Origin: Erythrobacter insulae
GTDB taxonomy: Bacteria > Pseudomonadota > Alphaproteobacteria > Sphingomonadales > Sphingomonadaceae
NCBI RefSeq assembly: GCF_007004095.1
Contig: NZ_VHJK01000001.1
Span: forward strand, 810,501-874,500
DNA length: 64,000 nucleotides
Direction: 5' to 3'
The stretch's first letter is position 1; each line of letters starts with the position of its first letter. The notes under the pieces are model-generated. The model was not told the DNA's origin, ran no database searches, and was given only the letters and a program-made list of their open reading frames with translations. Shown here piece by piece: positions 8,188 through 17,272 of this stretch. The translations under genes and the position numbers were made by a program.

Positions 8188-8498
8188 CCCATGATCTAAG
8201 CGGCAATTTGCGGCAAATGATTGCCGTTCTCGAACGCGAGCGGCAAGCACTTGCCTCGCTCGATGCCGATGAGCTGGTGTGCACAGCCCGCGACAAGGAG
8301 GCCCTGTGTGAAGCCCTTTCACCGGTTGCCCCCGATGCGCTGGACAACGAGACACGCACTCTGGCGGAGACTGCGCGGCAGCTGAACGCCGTCAATCGCC
8401 GGGTTCGCAACCTGCTTGCCGCCAATGTTGCTGCGCGGATTGACGCGCTGAGCGGCAGGCCGGGAACCCATCGTCAGGCCACCTTCGCGCACGCATGA
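8184..8498 (+). CDS. flgN: FlgN-like flagellar export chaperone
   Basis: A 104-residue, almost wholly helical protein with MIAVLERERQALASLDADEL near the N-terminus and a second helix (AETARQLNAVNRRVRNLLAANVAARI). This is the pattern of FlgN, which chaperones the hook-filament junction proteins FlgK and FlgL. Sequence conservation in this family is low. The call therefore leans on size, helical character and direct overlap with flgM, the usual flgM-flgN arrangement. Confidence 0.78.
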   Translation: MTHDLSGNLRQMIAVLERERQALASLDADELVCTARDKEALCEALSPVAPDALDNETRTLAETARQLNAVNRRVRNLLAANVAARIDALSGRPGTHRQATFAHA

Positions 8499-8516
8499 TG
8501 CGCCGTTAACCAAAGC

Positions 8517-8532
8517 TGGCACGGCTGTTGCT
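8517..8532 (+). promoter_or_regulatory. Sigma-54-type promoter of the transglycosylase-flhA-fliA operon
   Basis: TGGCACGGCTGTTGCT is a perfect match to TGGCACG-N4-TTGCW. It lies 18 bases after the flgN stop, with a predicted start near 8543 and the first ATG at 8590. This places fliA, and hence the late flagellar genes, under sigma-54 control. Confidence 0.85.
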
Positions 8533-8589
8533 TTGCACTGGAACATAGGCGCCGAATACGCGGCGCGGTCCAGCCAAGGCAATGATGCA

Positions 8590-9654
8590 ATGAACCAGCC
8601 GATCTATTCTACAGGCCCCATTCGGCAGGGCTTTGAAATCGCCGCTCGCAGGCACAGCGAACGCGCGCTGCCAGAGCGGCCATTCAACCCTGCTATCAAC
8701 CCGCAACCCGGCATGCCTGCAAGCGTGCTCTCAAGCGCGCCCGCCAGCGCGCCGGCTGCGATTGAACAAGCGATTGCCAATGCCGCGCGTCAAACCGATG
8801 TCGATTTCGGGTATCTCGTGGCGCAGGCACAGGTCGAATCCGCAATGGACCCGGCTGCCAAGGCAAGCACATCGAGCGCGACCGGCCTGTATCAATTCAT
8901 CGAAAGCACATGGCTTGGCACGGTAAAACGGCACGGCACGCGCTTTGGCCTGGGCGATATCGCATCTCGCATCACAGCCACCTCGAGCGGGGCGGCTTAC
9001 GTCTCCGATCCCGCCGATCGCAGCGCCATCCTTGCCTTGCGCAATGATCCGCAAATTGCATCGTTCATGGCGGCAGGACTGGCCGAGGACAATCGCGCGC
9101 ATCTCAAACCTGTTCTGGGCAGGGAGCCTGACAGCAGCGAATTGTATCTCGCGCACTTCATGGGCGCAGGCGGGGCCAGCAAATTCCTGTCCGCGATGGC
9201 CCAGAATCCCGATCAGAAAGCGGCAAACCTGTTCCCACGGCCAGCAGCCGCCAACCGCCCGATCTTTTTTGAACGCAGCGGCAGTCCCCGCAGCCTGCAA
9301 AGCGTGATGAATGTCCTTTCCGGCAAGCTGGAACGGGCCATGAAACAGGCCAATTTGTCCGAGGCAACCGTCGCCGGACCCGCCGCCGCGCGTCCGCCAT
9401 ATATCATCGCTGATGAAACGGTGTTCGGCCCCGCCGATCCGCCCGCCATCTCAGGCCGAAACCGCGCCCGCTTCTCCATGGGCCAAGCACCAAATCTGCG
9501 CTCCGATGACCTTCGCGCACAAGCGAGGACAAGCAGGCCATCCATGTCAGCGATATTAAACGCCAGTTTCGCCTCGGGAACCGGCATGACCAGTCCCGAG
9601 GCCTCTCAACGCATCCAGCGCGCGTATACCCAGCTTAAGGCGTTTGGGCTGTGA
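8590..9654 (+). CDS. Flagellar-cluster lytic transglycosylase (SLT domain)
   Basis: A 354-residue protein with a soluble lytic transglycosylase-like fold at about residues 58-200. The catalytic glutamate is E83 in AQAQVESAMDP, followed by the family block SATGLYQFIESTWL. The later segment LYLAHFMGAGGASKFLSA is also typical. There is no obvious signal peptide, so export may use the flagellar apparatus. It likely opens peptidoglycan for the rod, the job of the FlgJ muramidase domain elsewhere, though no rod-cap domain is visible. ATG 8590 is preferred over 8533 because it lies downstream of the predicted transcription start. Its stop overlaps the flhA GTG. Confidence 0.87.
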   Translation: MNQPIYSTGPIRQGFEIAARRHSERALPERPFNPAINPQPGMPASVLSSAPASAPAAIEQAIANAARQTDVDFGYLVAQAQVESAMDPAAKASTSSATGLYQFIESTWLGTVKRHGTRFGLGDIASRITATSSGAAYVSDPADRSAILALRNDPQIASFMAAGLAEDNRAHLKPVLGREPDSSELYLAHFMGAGGASKFLSAMAQNPDQKAANLFPRPAAANRPIFFERSGSPRSLQSVMNVLSGKLERAMKQANLSEATVAGPAAARPPYIIADETVFGPADPPAISGRNRARFSMGQAPNLRSDDLRAQARTSRPSMSAILNASFASGTGMTSPEASQRIQRAYTQLKAFGL

Positions 9655-11852
9655 ACGCGCCGTCTGTAAACGGCACGCGGCCTGATGGCCCGTTGTCATG
9701 GCTGGACCGCGTGCGGGCTGCCCCTGCGGCGATGGCGCTGCCCGTTGGCATCTTCGCGCTGTTCGTGCTGATGGTGATGCCCATTCCGACAATGCTGCTC
9801 GACGTGTTCTTTGTGCTCAATATCGCAATTACGGTCGCGGTATTGATGACAGCATTGAACGCGCGCGAACCGCTGGATTTCTCTTCGTTTCCGTCGGTCC
9901 TCTTGTTCGCAACCCTGCTCAGGCTTGCTCTCAATGTCGCATCAACGCGGATCGTTCTGGTCAACGGCCACGAAGGCGGAGCCGCCGCCGGAGAGATCAT
10001 CGAGAGCTTTGGGCAATTCCTTGTCGGCGGCAATTTTGCAGTCGGCCTGTTCGTGTTCGCGATCCTGCTGATTATCAACATGATCGTGATCACCAAGGGG
10101 GCTGGCCGCGTTTCCGAAGTCTCGGCGCGATTTGTGCTCGATGCGTTGCCAGGTAAACAAATGGCAATCGACGCCGATATCGCAGCAGGCCTGATCACCG
10201 CCGAGGATGCGCGCGCGCGCCGATCGCAGGTAACCGTCGAAGCCGATTTTTACGGCTCGATGGACGGGGCTTCGAAATTTGTAAAAGGCGATGCAATCGC
10301 CGCCTTGCTGATCCTGGGCGTGAATATAATCGCCGGATTTGCACTTGGGATGATCACCCACGGTCTCTCCGCCGCCGAAGCGGGCGAGATGTATATCACT
10401 TTGGCAGTGGGCGATGCGCTGGTCGCACAGGTCCCCGCTTTGCTGTTGTCGATTGCCGCCGCAGCGATTGTGACACGGGTGTCGGACAGCCGCGACCTTT
10501 CGGGACAGATTGGCGGACAATTTGCCGATCCTCGCGGGTGGCTGGCAGTGGCGTTGATCTTGCTATCCATCGGTCTGGTCCCGGCGATGCCGCAGCTTAT
10601 CTTCTTCCCCGCCGCCGCCATTGCCGGCGCGCTCTGGTGGATGCTGAGGCAGCGGGCAGCGCGCCCGGTTGAACAATCGCCGATCATCGAGGAAGCCCCG
10701 CCCGAACGGATCGAAATGGCGGATGTCAGCGATCAAACTCTGGTCACGATTGAGCTCGGCTACGGCCTTGTCCATCTGGTTGATAAAGCAAAAGATGCCC
10801 CGCTGCTGACCCGGATTACCGGTATCCGCAAGCAATTGAGCCGCGATCTCGGCTTTGTCCTGCCGCAATTCCGAATCCGCGACTCGCTTGATTTGGGGGC
10901 GCAGGATTATTCGGTGTCGCTGGGCGGCGTATGCATCGCCAGAAGCATCGCGAAAGCTGGCAAATTGCTTGCGATTGATACCGGCGATGTGCGCAGCGGC
11001 CACGGGCTGACGGGCGAAGCAACCCGCGATCCCAGTTTTGACTGTCCCGCTTTATGGATTGATCCATCACTGCGCGATCACAGCGTCGCGGAAGGCTTTC
11101 TGACGGTTGACCCCAGCACAGTCATCGCGACCCACGCCAATCAGGTTCTGCTGGCACAAGCGCCAGAACTGCTCGGGCCGGTGGAAGTGCGCGAACTGCT
11201 TGATAATCTGAAAGACCGGGTTCCTGCGCTGATTGATGCCGTGCATCCCGATCCGCTTTCTCTGGCTGCGATGACCCGCATTTTGCGGGCTTTGATCGCG
11301 GACGGGATCAGCCTGTCCCATCCGCAGCCAATCTTTACGAGCCTCGCACTGGCGCTTCAGTCCAATCAGGATTTCGAAGCATTGATCGATGCCGTGCGCA
11401 GCGATCTGGGCGCGCGGCTGGTTGCGCGCATTTGTCAGCCTGGTGACCCGTTAAAAGTGGCCACGCTGGATGCCGGACTGGAAGCCGCCATCCTCGGCGG
11501 AATGCCAGATCCGGCAACTGGGCACCCTTTGATCGAACCGGATTGCGGCGCGATGATCGTTCGGCGGATCAATGAAATGATCGAAGAAAATGGCGGCCCG
11601 ATTGCGTTGATCGTGCAGCCGCCCGCGCGCCGATCGCTGGCCGTATTGCTGCGTACGCGCGCGCGCAACTGTCAGGTTCTATCCATCCATGAATTGCCCG
11701 CGACGCAGCCTGTCGAGGTGGTCGGCGTCATCGGCCAGACCGATCCCGCGCCCGCACCCGTGCCTACATCCACGCCAACGCCCGCGCCTATTCCAACGCC
11801 CGCGCTGACCGGCGAACAATCTGAATTTGAACAACAGGAGCCGGGTCGATGA
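9651..11852 (+). CDS. flhA: Flagellar export gate protein FlhA
   Basis: A 733-residue FHIPEP-family protein, the export-gate component that forms the cytoplasmic ring of the flagellar type III system. The N-terminal 320 residues contain about eight membrane helices and the signature region (DFSSFPSVLLFATLLRLALN, VFAILLIINMIVITKGAGRVSEV, and ARFVLDALPGKQMAID). The C-terminal half is the soluble docking domain. The last 35 residues are a Pro/Ala/Thr-rich tail of repeated PxP units. The start is a GTG overlapping the previous stop (GTGA), and its end overlaps fliA (ATGA), so translation is coupled throughout. Confidence 0.97.
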   Translation: MNAPSVNGTRPDGPLSWLDRVRAAPAAMALPVGIFALFVLMVMPIPTMLLDVFFVLNIAITVAVLMTALNAREPLDFSSFPSVLLFATLLRLALNVASTRIVLVNGHEGGAAAGEIIESFGQFLVGGNFAVGLFVFAILLIINMIVITKGAGRVSEVSARFVLDALPGKQMAIDADIAAGLITAEDARARRSQVTVEADFYGSMDGASKFVKGDAIAALLILGVNIIAGFALGMITHGLSAAEAGEMYITLAVGDALVAQVPALLLSIAAAAIVTRVSDSRDLSGQIGGQFADPRGWLAVALILLSIGLVPAMPQLIFFPAAAIAGALWWMLRQRAARPVEQSPIIEEAPPERIEMADVSDQTLVTIELGYGLVHLVDKAKDAPLLTRITGIRKQLSRDLGFVLPQFRIRDSLDLGAQDYSVSLGGVCIARSIAKAGKLLAIDTGDVRSGHGLTGEATRDPSFDCPALWIDPSLRDHSVAEGFLTVDPSTVIATHANQVLLAQAPELLGPVEVRELLDNLKDRVPALIDAVHPDPLSLAAMTRILRALIADGISLSHPQPIFTSLALALQSNQDFEALIDAVRSDLGARLVARICQPGDPLKVATLDAGLEAAILGGMPDPATGHPLIEPDCGAMIVRRINEMIEENGGPIALIVQPPARRSLAVLLRTRARNCQVLSIHELPATQPVEVVGVIGQTDPAPAPVPTSTPTPAPIPTPALTGEQSEFEQQEPGR

Positions 11853-12589
11853 AACACGAACCCCATGCCTTTGCCGCGCCCCGTCAGGCGGCCTATAGCA
11901 ATATCTCGCGCGCCGAAGTGGAAGACCGCGTGCGGCGGTTCCTTCCGCTTGTGCGCCGCGCAGCGTGGCACATCTATGGCGCGGGCCGCGAAGGCCTCGA
12001 AGTCGAAGACTTGATCCAGGCCGGCATTGTTGCGCTAACCGAATGTGCGCAGCGCCATAACGGCCCGGGCGAGGACGGGTTTGCCGCCTATGCCAAGATC
12101 CGCGTGCGCGGGGCGATGCTCGATCAGATTCGCAAGCTCATGCACGACAGCCGGACCGCGCGAAAAAAACGCAGCGCCTATCATCAGACCATGGATCAGT
12201 TGCGCGGTGAATTGCTGCGCGAACCAAGCCGCGCCGAAATCGCCAAAGCCATGCATATAAGCGATGGTGAACTGCTGGAAATCGAAGCAAGCGGTATCAG
12301 CGTATCTTCAATCAGCGATGAATATGATGAAAGCAACACGGCCTTTGCCAGCGAGGGGCCAGACCCGTTCGATGTCCTTGCCGGGATCGAAGACCGCGAA
12401 AGGTTGATCCGGGCCATGACTGAAATGTCCGACCGGGCAAAGCTGGTGCTGCAATTGTTTTTTGTCGAAGAAATGAACCTAACCGAAATCGCCCAAATTC
12501 TGGAGGTTTCGGTCCCCCGCGTCCATCAGCTGCGCGCAAAAGCGTTAAAGGATTTGCGCGCGCTGATGGAACGGGAGGAAACCGGTTAA
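11849..12589 (+). CDS. fliA: Flagellar sigma-28 factor FliA
   Basis: A 246-residue FliA/WhiG-type sigma factor. Region 2 is seen in EDLIQAGIVALTECAQRH and the following FAAYAKIRVRGAMLDQIRK, region 3 in PSRAEIAKAMHISDGELLEIE, and region 4 in the HTH LTEIAQILEVSVPRVHQLRAK. It directs transcription of late genes such as flagellin and is held inactive by FlgM. It is the last gene of the sigma-54-driven operon. The stop lies one base from the stop of the convergent amidohydrolase gene. Confidence 0.96.
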   Translation: MKHEPHAFAAPRQAAYSNISRAEVEDRVRRFLPLVRRAAWHIYGAGREGLEVEDLIQAGIVALTECAQRHNGPGEDGFAAYAKIRVRGAMLDQIRKLMHDSRTARKKRSAYHQTMDQLRGELLREPSRAEIAKAMHISDGELLEIEASGISVSSISDEYDESNTAFASEGPDPFDVLAGIEDRERLIRAMTEMSDRAKLVLQLFFVEEMNLTEIAQILEVSVPRVHQLRAKALKDLRALMEREETG

Positions 12590-12590
12590 A

Positions 12591-15500
12591 TCAGTCTTCC
12601 CACCAATAGGCGCGGCGTTTCGCGGTACCCGTGGCGACTTCGTTCATGGTTTTGGCATCATACATCCGGCCGCCAATCATCACGCTTTCGATGGAATCGG
12701 AATTGCGAATGTTCTCGCTGGGATCTTTGGTCAGGACCACCAGATCGGCCAGCTTGCCGGCCTCCAAAGAACCAATATGCTTGTCCATGCCCAGCGATTG
12801 CGCGGATGAAATCGTGCCCGCTTTCAATGCCTCGACAGCGGTCATCCCTCCGCGTGCAAAGCTCCACAACTCCCAATGCGCTGCAATGCCAGGTTGCTGG
12901 CCATGTGCACCGATAGAAACCTTTACTCCGCGTTGGGCGATTTTGCGCGCTTCCCGGGCGGCATTATCATCAACAAACGCCCAGTCCGGCGCCTTGGTCC
13001 GGCGGCCAGTCGCTGCCAGCAGCTGTTTTGGCGGCGTGTGAACCATCAACGGGTTGTCGAATACATCGGTCGCCTGACGCCAATACGGATCGCCCGCAAG
13101 GCCCCCATATGTCACCGTCAAAGTGGGCGTATAGTTCGAATTGGACTGCCCGAAGAATTGCAGCACATCCTCGTAGAACACATCACCGGGGACATTGTGC
13201 TCAACGGTGGAATTGCCATCCGCAATCAGGTTCATGTCCATCCCGAACAAAGACCCGCCCTCTGCCACGACCAGCATATCTTCCGCTGCTGCGGCGCGGG
13301 CAACCATCTGGCGCTGTTCGCGGCGCGGCTGGTTGTAATTCTTGACCGAAATGCCGCCTTGCGCCTTGATCCGGCGGACATGCGCGAGTGCATCTTCATA
13401 GCTATCCACGCGCGCATAGACGCTAGGCGATTTTGCCCCGTAGATAATCTCTCCGGTAGAAAAGATCCGCGGACCAAGCAAAGTGCCTGCCATCTGCCGT
13501 TCAGCCGCCGCGAATACCTGACTCGCCTGGCTCGAGGGGTTGTGAATGGTGGTCACGCCCATCGCCAGATCCTGCAGCAAAGCCCAGTTTTGCTGAGGCA
13601 CCAAATCGCCGGTGCCATATGGGCCGTGCGCATGCGCATCGACCAGACCCGGCATGATCGTCTTGCCGCTCGCATCGACAGTTACAGCGCCGCTTGGCAC
13701 GGAAATGTCGCTGGCCGGGCCAATGGCTTTAATCCGGTCGCCTTCGATTACGATGACACCGTTTTCGATCACGCCGGCGTCTTCGTCTCCCAGCCCGGCG
13801 GCCATGGTCAGGATCCGTGCGCCGGTGATGGCCACGACCGCGCTCGGTTTATCGGCATTGACGGTGACCGCCATCGAAATGCCCGTCTCAGGAGGGCTGT
13901 AGCCTTGTTCTTCGTCATCGCCCTTGGGCGCATTGCGGAAGAAGTCGGCAACCTGCGCGCTCTGCAATTGCGGACCCATTGACCAGAACAGCGTCTGCCC
14001 GCCGCGTGACCAACCAATATAGTCCGCCCCGCCAGAGCTAACCTTGGTCACAGGCAAAGAGCCGCCTTTTTCGCTGACATCCACCGGTTTGCCGCCGGGG
14101 ATAAGAGGCATGGCGAACACTTCATAATTTTGCCGGAACGCCACAGTCTGCCCGTCCGGTGCAATTCGGAAATCATTCGCAAGATCGCCGCGCGCATGGG
14201 TGCGCTGGGCCTCTCCATCCAGATTTGCCGACACCAGCGACAATTTGCCCCCGCCAAATGTGTTCATGAAAATACGGTCGTTTGATGCAGCGAATTGCGG
14301 CGTGCTGCCGCTGCGGCTCACACGTTTGGCTTCTCCGCCGCCCACCGGCATCACATAAATTCCGGTGTTTTCCGAATATTCGGGAGCGGTAAGATACCCG
14401 CCAGAGCGTTTTTCAAACGCAATCATCCTGCCATCGGGCGAGAATACCGGGTTGCCATAATGGCCCGGCATTGTGCTTATCGCGCGAGCATTCTGGCCAT
14501 TGGCGCTGGCGACCATAATCTGGCCCAGCCCCTCATCCGTCCATTTGACATAAGTGATCTGCGAACCGTCGCGGCTATAGGCAGGAAACGCCTCAACCGC
14601 ATCGCTGGAATCGCCGGTTAACGGGCGCGGCGCATCCTTGCCCCGCGCCGATTTGGTGTAGAGCTTGCCGAGACTTTCAAACACCAGACGGCTGCCATCG
14701 GGCGACAGCGTGCCGAATTTTGCCATGCTGGTGGTAAAGCGATCAGGTGCCACGTCGATTTCGGGATGCGGGGCATCGGCAATGCCGCGCGTGTCAGAAA
14801 TGCTGAACGGAATGGTCGCAAAACCGGTTCCGTCGCGATTGATCCGGTTGAGCTTTCCGCCCGCCCAGAAAACGATTGCCGCGCTGTTCGGGGTCCAATC
14901 CATATTGGGGTATACGCCGTACACCGCCCATGTCTCTTGCAGGTCCAGATCAAGCGCATCGTAGATCATCCGCTCTTTGCCAGAGGCCAGATCCTTGACC
15001 CACAACATGCTCTGATCCTTGTCCCGGCGAACAAAGGCGATTTCCTTGCCATCGGGCGAAGGCGCCGGTCGCACCGCGCCGCCATACCCGTCAACAGCGG
15101 TCGTGACCTCGCCGGTCTCCAGATCATGTTTCTCAATCGCGAAAATGCCGGTCTGGCTGTCCTGCGCATAGATAAAAGTGTTACCCGGCGTCGTGTTGCG
15201 AGTGTAATAGATCGCCTTGCCATCGGGCGCGAAGATGGGCTCGCCCAGCTCTTTTTGTTGCGCTTCATTGGCGCGCTCCACAATCTGGACCCCGCCCCCG
15301 CCGGAAACATGGTACATCCAGATTTCCCCGGTTCCGGCAGAACGCTGCGTTGTGAAATGCTTTTTCGCAGCAATAAACCGCCCGTCGGGCGACCATGTTG
15401 GCTGATTAAGCAGGCGGAAATCTTCCTTGGTGACCTGCCGTTTGTCAGATCCGTCACGGTTCATCACCCAGATATTGTCGCCGCCACCGCGATCCGAGGT

Positions 15501-15818
15501 AAAGGCGATGCGCGATCCATCGGGTGACCAGCGCGGGTGAACATCCCAGGCCAAACCTTCGGCAATGCGTGTCGGCGTGCCGCCGGCAATCGGCATGGTG
15601 TAAATATCGCCGAGCATGGTGAACGCGAGGGTGCGGCCATCAGGGGCCACATCGACATCCATCCACGTGCCTTCGTCGGTTTCAATCGCAACCTGCTCGA
15701 TGGTTGCGCCCTTGGGTGCCGAAATGTCCCAGCCCTTATCGTCATCATCCTGCGCAATCGCGAGTGACGGAACTGCAAGCATCGAGCCTGCGAGAAGGGT
15801 GGCGGTGAAATGGCGCAT
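12591..15818 (-). CDS. Secreted amidohydrolase with N-terminal TolB-like PD40 beta-propeller
   Basis: A 1075-residue exported protein. The signal peptide (TATLLAGSMLAVPSLAIAQ) is followed by about 600 residues of PD40 repeats, seen as many copies of WSPDGSRIAF-like motifs. A metal-dependent amidohydrolase domain follows, with the metal-binding DAHAH motif near residue 725 and a later SIGAHGQQPGIAAHWE segment. The substrate is unknown; such fusions are often called dipeptidases or imidazolonepropionase-like enzymes. The start is fixed by GGGAG seven bases before ATG 15818, not by the longer in-frame ATG at 15881. It is convergent with fliA. Confidence 0.9.
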   Translation of the reverse strand: MRHFTATLLAGSMLAVPSLAIAQDDDDKGWDISAPKGATIEQVAIETDEGTWMDVDVAPDGRTLAFTMLGDIYTMPIAGGTPTRIAEGLAWDVHPRWSPDGSRIAFTSDRGGGDNIWVMNRDGSDKRQVTKEDFRLLNQPTWSPDGRFIAAKKHFTTQRSAGTGEIWMYHVSGGGGVQIVERANEAQQKELGEPIFAPDGKAIYYTRNTTPGNTFIYAQDSQTGIFAIEKHDLETGEVTTAVDGYGGAVRPAPSPDGKEIAFVRRDKDQSMLWVKDLASGKERMIYDALDLDLQETWAVYGVYPNMDWTPNSAAIVFWAGGKLNRINRDGTGFATIPFSISDTRGIADAPHPEIDVAPDRFTTSMAKFGTLSPDGSRLVFESLGKLYTKSARGKDAPRPLTGDSSDAVEAFPAYSRDGSQITYVKWTDEGLGQIMVASANGQNARAISTMPGHYGNPVFSPDGRMIAFEKRSGGYLTAPEYSENTGIYVMPVGGGEAKRVSRSGSTPQFAASNDRIFMNTFGGGKLSLVSANLDGEAQRTHARGDLANDFRIAPDGQTVAFRQNYEVFAMPLIPGGKPVDVSEKGGSLPVTKVSSGGADYIGWSRGGQTLFWSMGPQLQSAQVADFFRNAPKGDDEEQGYSPPETGISMAVTVNADKPSAVVAITGARILTMAAGLGDEDAGVIENGVIVIEGDRIKAIGPASDISVPSGAVTVDASGKTIMPGLVDAHAHGPYGTGDLVPQQNWALLQDLAMGVTTIHNPSSQASQVFAAAERQMAGTLLGPRIFSTGEIIYGAKSPSVYARVDSYEDALAHVRRIKAQGGISVKNYNQPRREQRQMVARAAAAEDMLVVAEGGSLFGMDMNLIADGNSTVEHNVPGDVFYEDVLQFFGQSNSNYTPTLTVTYGGLAGDPYWRQATDVFDNPLMVHTPPKQLLAATGRRTKAPDWAFVDDNAAREARKIAQRGVKVSIGAHGQQPGIAAHWELWSFARGGMTAVEALKAGTISSAQSLGMDKHIGSLEAGKLADLVVLTKDPSENIRNSDSIESVMIGGRMYDAKTMNEVATGTAKRRAYWWED

Positions 15819-15931
15819 ATAAAGTCTCCCTGGGTTGGCGCGGAGAGTAGCGGCACGAAACGATATTGCTAGGGGGCGCATTCATCGCATCGAATTGACA
15901 CCAGACGCCGTTTGCTTTTGAACAGCAATGG

Positions 15932-17272
15932 GTGCGCGTTCCAATCTGGGGGGAACAGGCAATTTCATACGATCAAAAACCACCGCGCGTGGTGGGGCTT
16001 GGCGGAGCGATCCTGACCAGCCTTAACGGAGTGGTGGGGTCAGGCATCTTCGCCTTGCCGGCTCTGCTTTTCGCCGCAGCGGGATCGTTTTCGCCTGTCG
16101 CGATCCTGCTTTTCGCCTGCCTGTATGGTAGCGTGCTGTTGGTCGTGGCCAAGCTTTCCACGATATTCCGGCAATCCGGCGGGGCGCAGCTTTATACCGA
16201 GCATGCGTTCGGTCCGGCGATCGGATTTCAGGTCGGGTGGTTCTCGCTCGCTACCAACATGGCCGGGGCCGCCGCCAACTTTCATGTGCTTGTCTCTTAC
16301 CTTTCTGCGATCTTCCCGTTCTTCGAAGATCCGGCCATTCGCATGATCACGATGGCTGTGCTGGTTGTGCTGTTCATGGCGATCAGCATCAGCGGTGCAG
16401 CACGCTCGATCGGGGCGATTGCTGTGGGAACAGTCCTTAAACTCGCACCGATAGTCTTGCTGGTCGTGATCGGCTTTGCGCAAAACGGCGTGCCGACCGA
16501 GGTCAGCCTGCCGACCTTCAGCAGTTTCGAATCGGTTGCGCTGCTGCTCGCATTTGCCTTTTCGGGATGCGATGTTGCCGTTTATGCGGCGGGCGAGGCA
16601 AAGGAACCGCGCAAGACCATGATGCGCGCCTTGATGCTCAATCTGGGGGGTGTCGCGATCTTCTATGCTCTGGTGCAACTCGCCTATTCCGCGACCGCAC
16701 CCGATCCGACGGCGGTCGATATTCCGCTTGCGGCGATGGGTGAGAAATTGCTTGGGCCAACAGGCAGTCTGATGATCAGTCTGGCTGCAATTTTCTCGAT
16801 CGCGACGTTCCAGATCAACGTCTTTTTCCTCATCCCGCGTCTTGCCTATGGCATGGGCCGCAGGGGGCTGTTGCCGCACGTGTTCGCCTATGTTTCACCG
16901 CGCTTCAAAACGCCGGTGGTCGCGATTGCGGCTTACGGTGCGGTGGTCGGCGCGCTCACTCTTTCAGGCACTTTCGAGATCCTCGCCGTGCTTGTTGTCA
17001 GTGTCGAACAGCTCGGCTTCCTCGCTGTCATTGCTGCGTTGGTCACCATGTGGCGCCGAGGCGATGCGGGGCTGCGCGAGACGATGGATTTCCGCTGGGC
17101 AATCATCGTTCCCGTCGCGACCGGCTATATCGTCTGGCTGATGTCGCAATTGGAGGCAACTTCGGTGCTTTATATGGCCGTTATGGTCGCAATCGGGGTG
17201 GCGCTCTATTGGCTTTCAAAAGCCAGCGCCGTGAAGCAGGACGGGATCGATTTGCCTGAGGGTCGCAGCTAA
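15932..17272 (+). CDS. APC-family amino acid permease
   Basis: A 446-residue polytopic membrane protein with about 12 hydrophobic segments. The family's first-helix signature is present: GLGGAILTSLNGVVGSGIFALP. Later segments such as FSGCDVAVYAAGEAKEPRKT correspond to the conserved helix-6 loop region of amino acid/polyamine/cation transporters. Substrate cannot be told from sequence. The start is a GTG with no strong ribosome-binding site, so the true start may differ slightly. The stop (TAA) is nested with the stop of the convergent acyl-CoA dehydrogenase gene. Confidence 0.9.
   Translation: MRVPIWGEQAISYDQKPPRVVGLGGAILTSLNGVVGSGIFALPALLFAAAGSFSPVAILLFACLYGSVLLVVAKLSTIFRQSGGAQLYTEHAFGPAIGFQVGWFSLATNMAGAAANFHVLVSYLSAIFPFFEDPAIRMITMAVLVVLFMAISISGAARSIGAIAVGTVLKLAPIVLLVVIGFAQNGVPTEVSLPTFSSFESVALLLAFAFSGCDVAVYAAGEAKEPRKTMMRALMLNLGGVAIFYALVQLAYSATAPDPTAVDIPLAAMGEKLLGPTGSLMISLAAIFSIATFQINVFFLIPRLAYGMGRRGLLPHVFAYVSPRFKTPVVAIAAYGAVVGALTLSGTFEILAVLVVSVEQLGFLAVIAALVTMWRRGDAGLRETMDFRWAIIVPVATGYIVWLMSQLEATSVLYMAVMVAIGVALYWLSKASAVKQDGIDLPEGRS

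Noticed and set aside
13876..13982. Long plus-strand frames opposite the amidohydrolase gene (for example 12876-13982)
   Set aside because: They are shadows of the well-supported minus-strand coding sequence and encode no recognisable protein.
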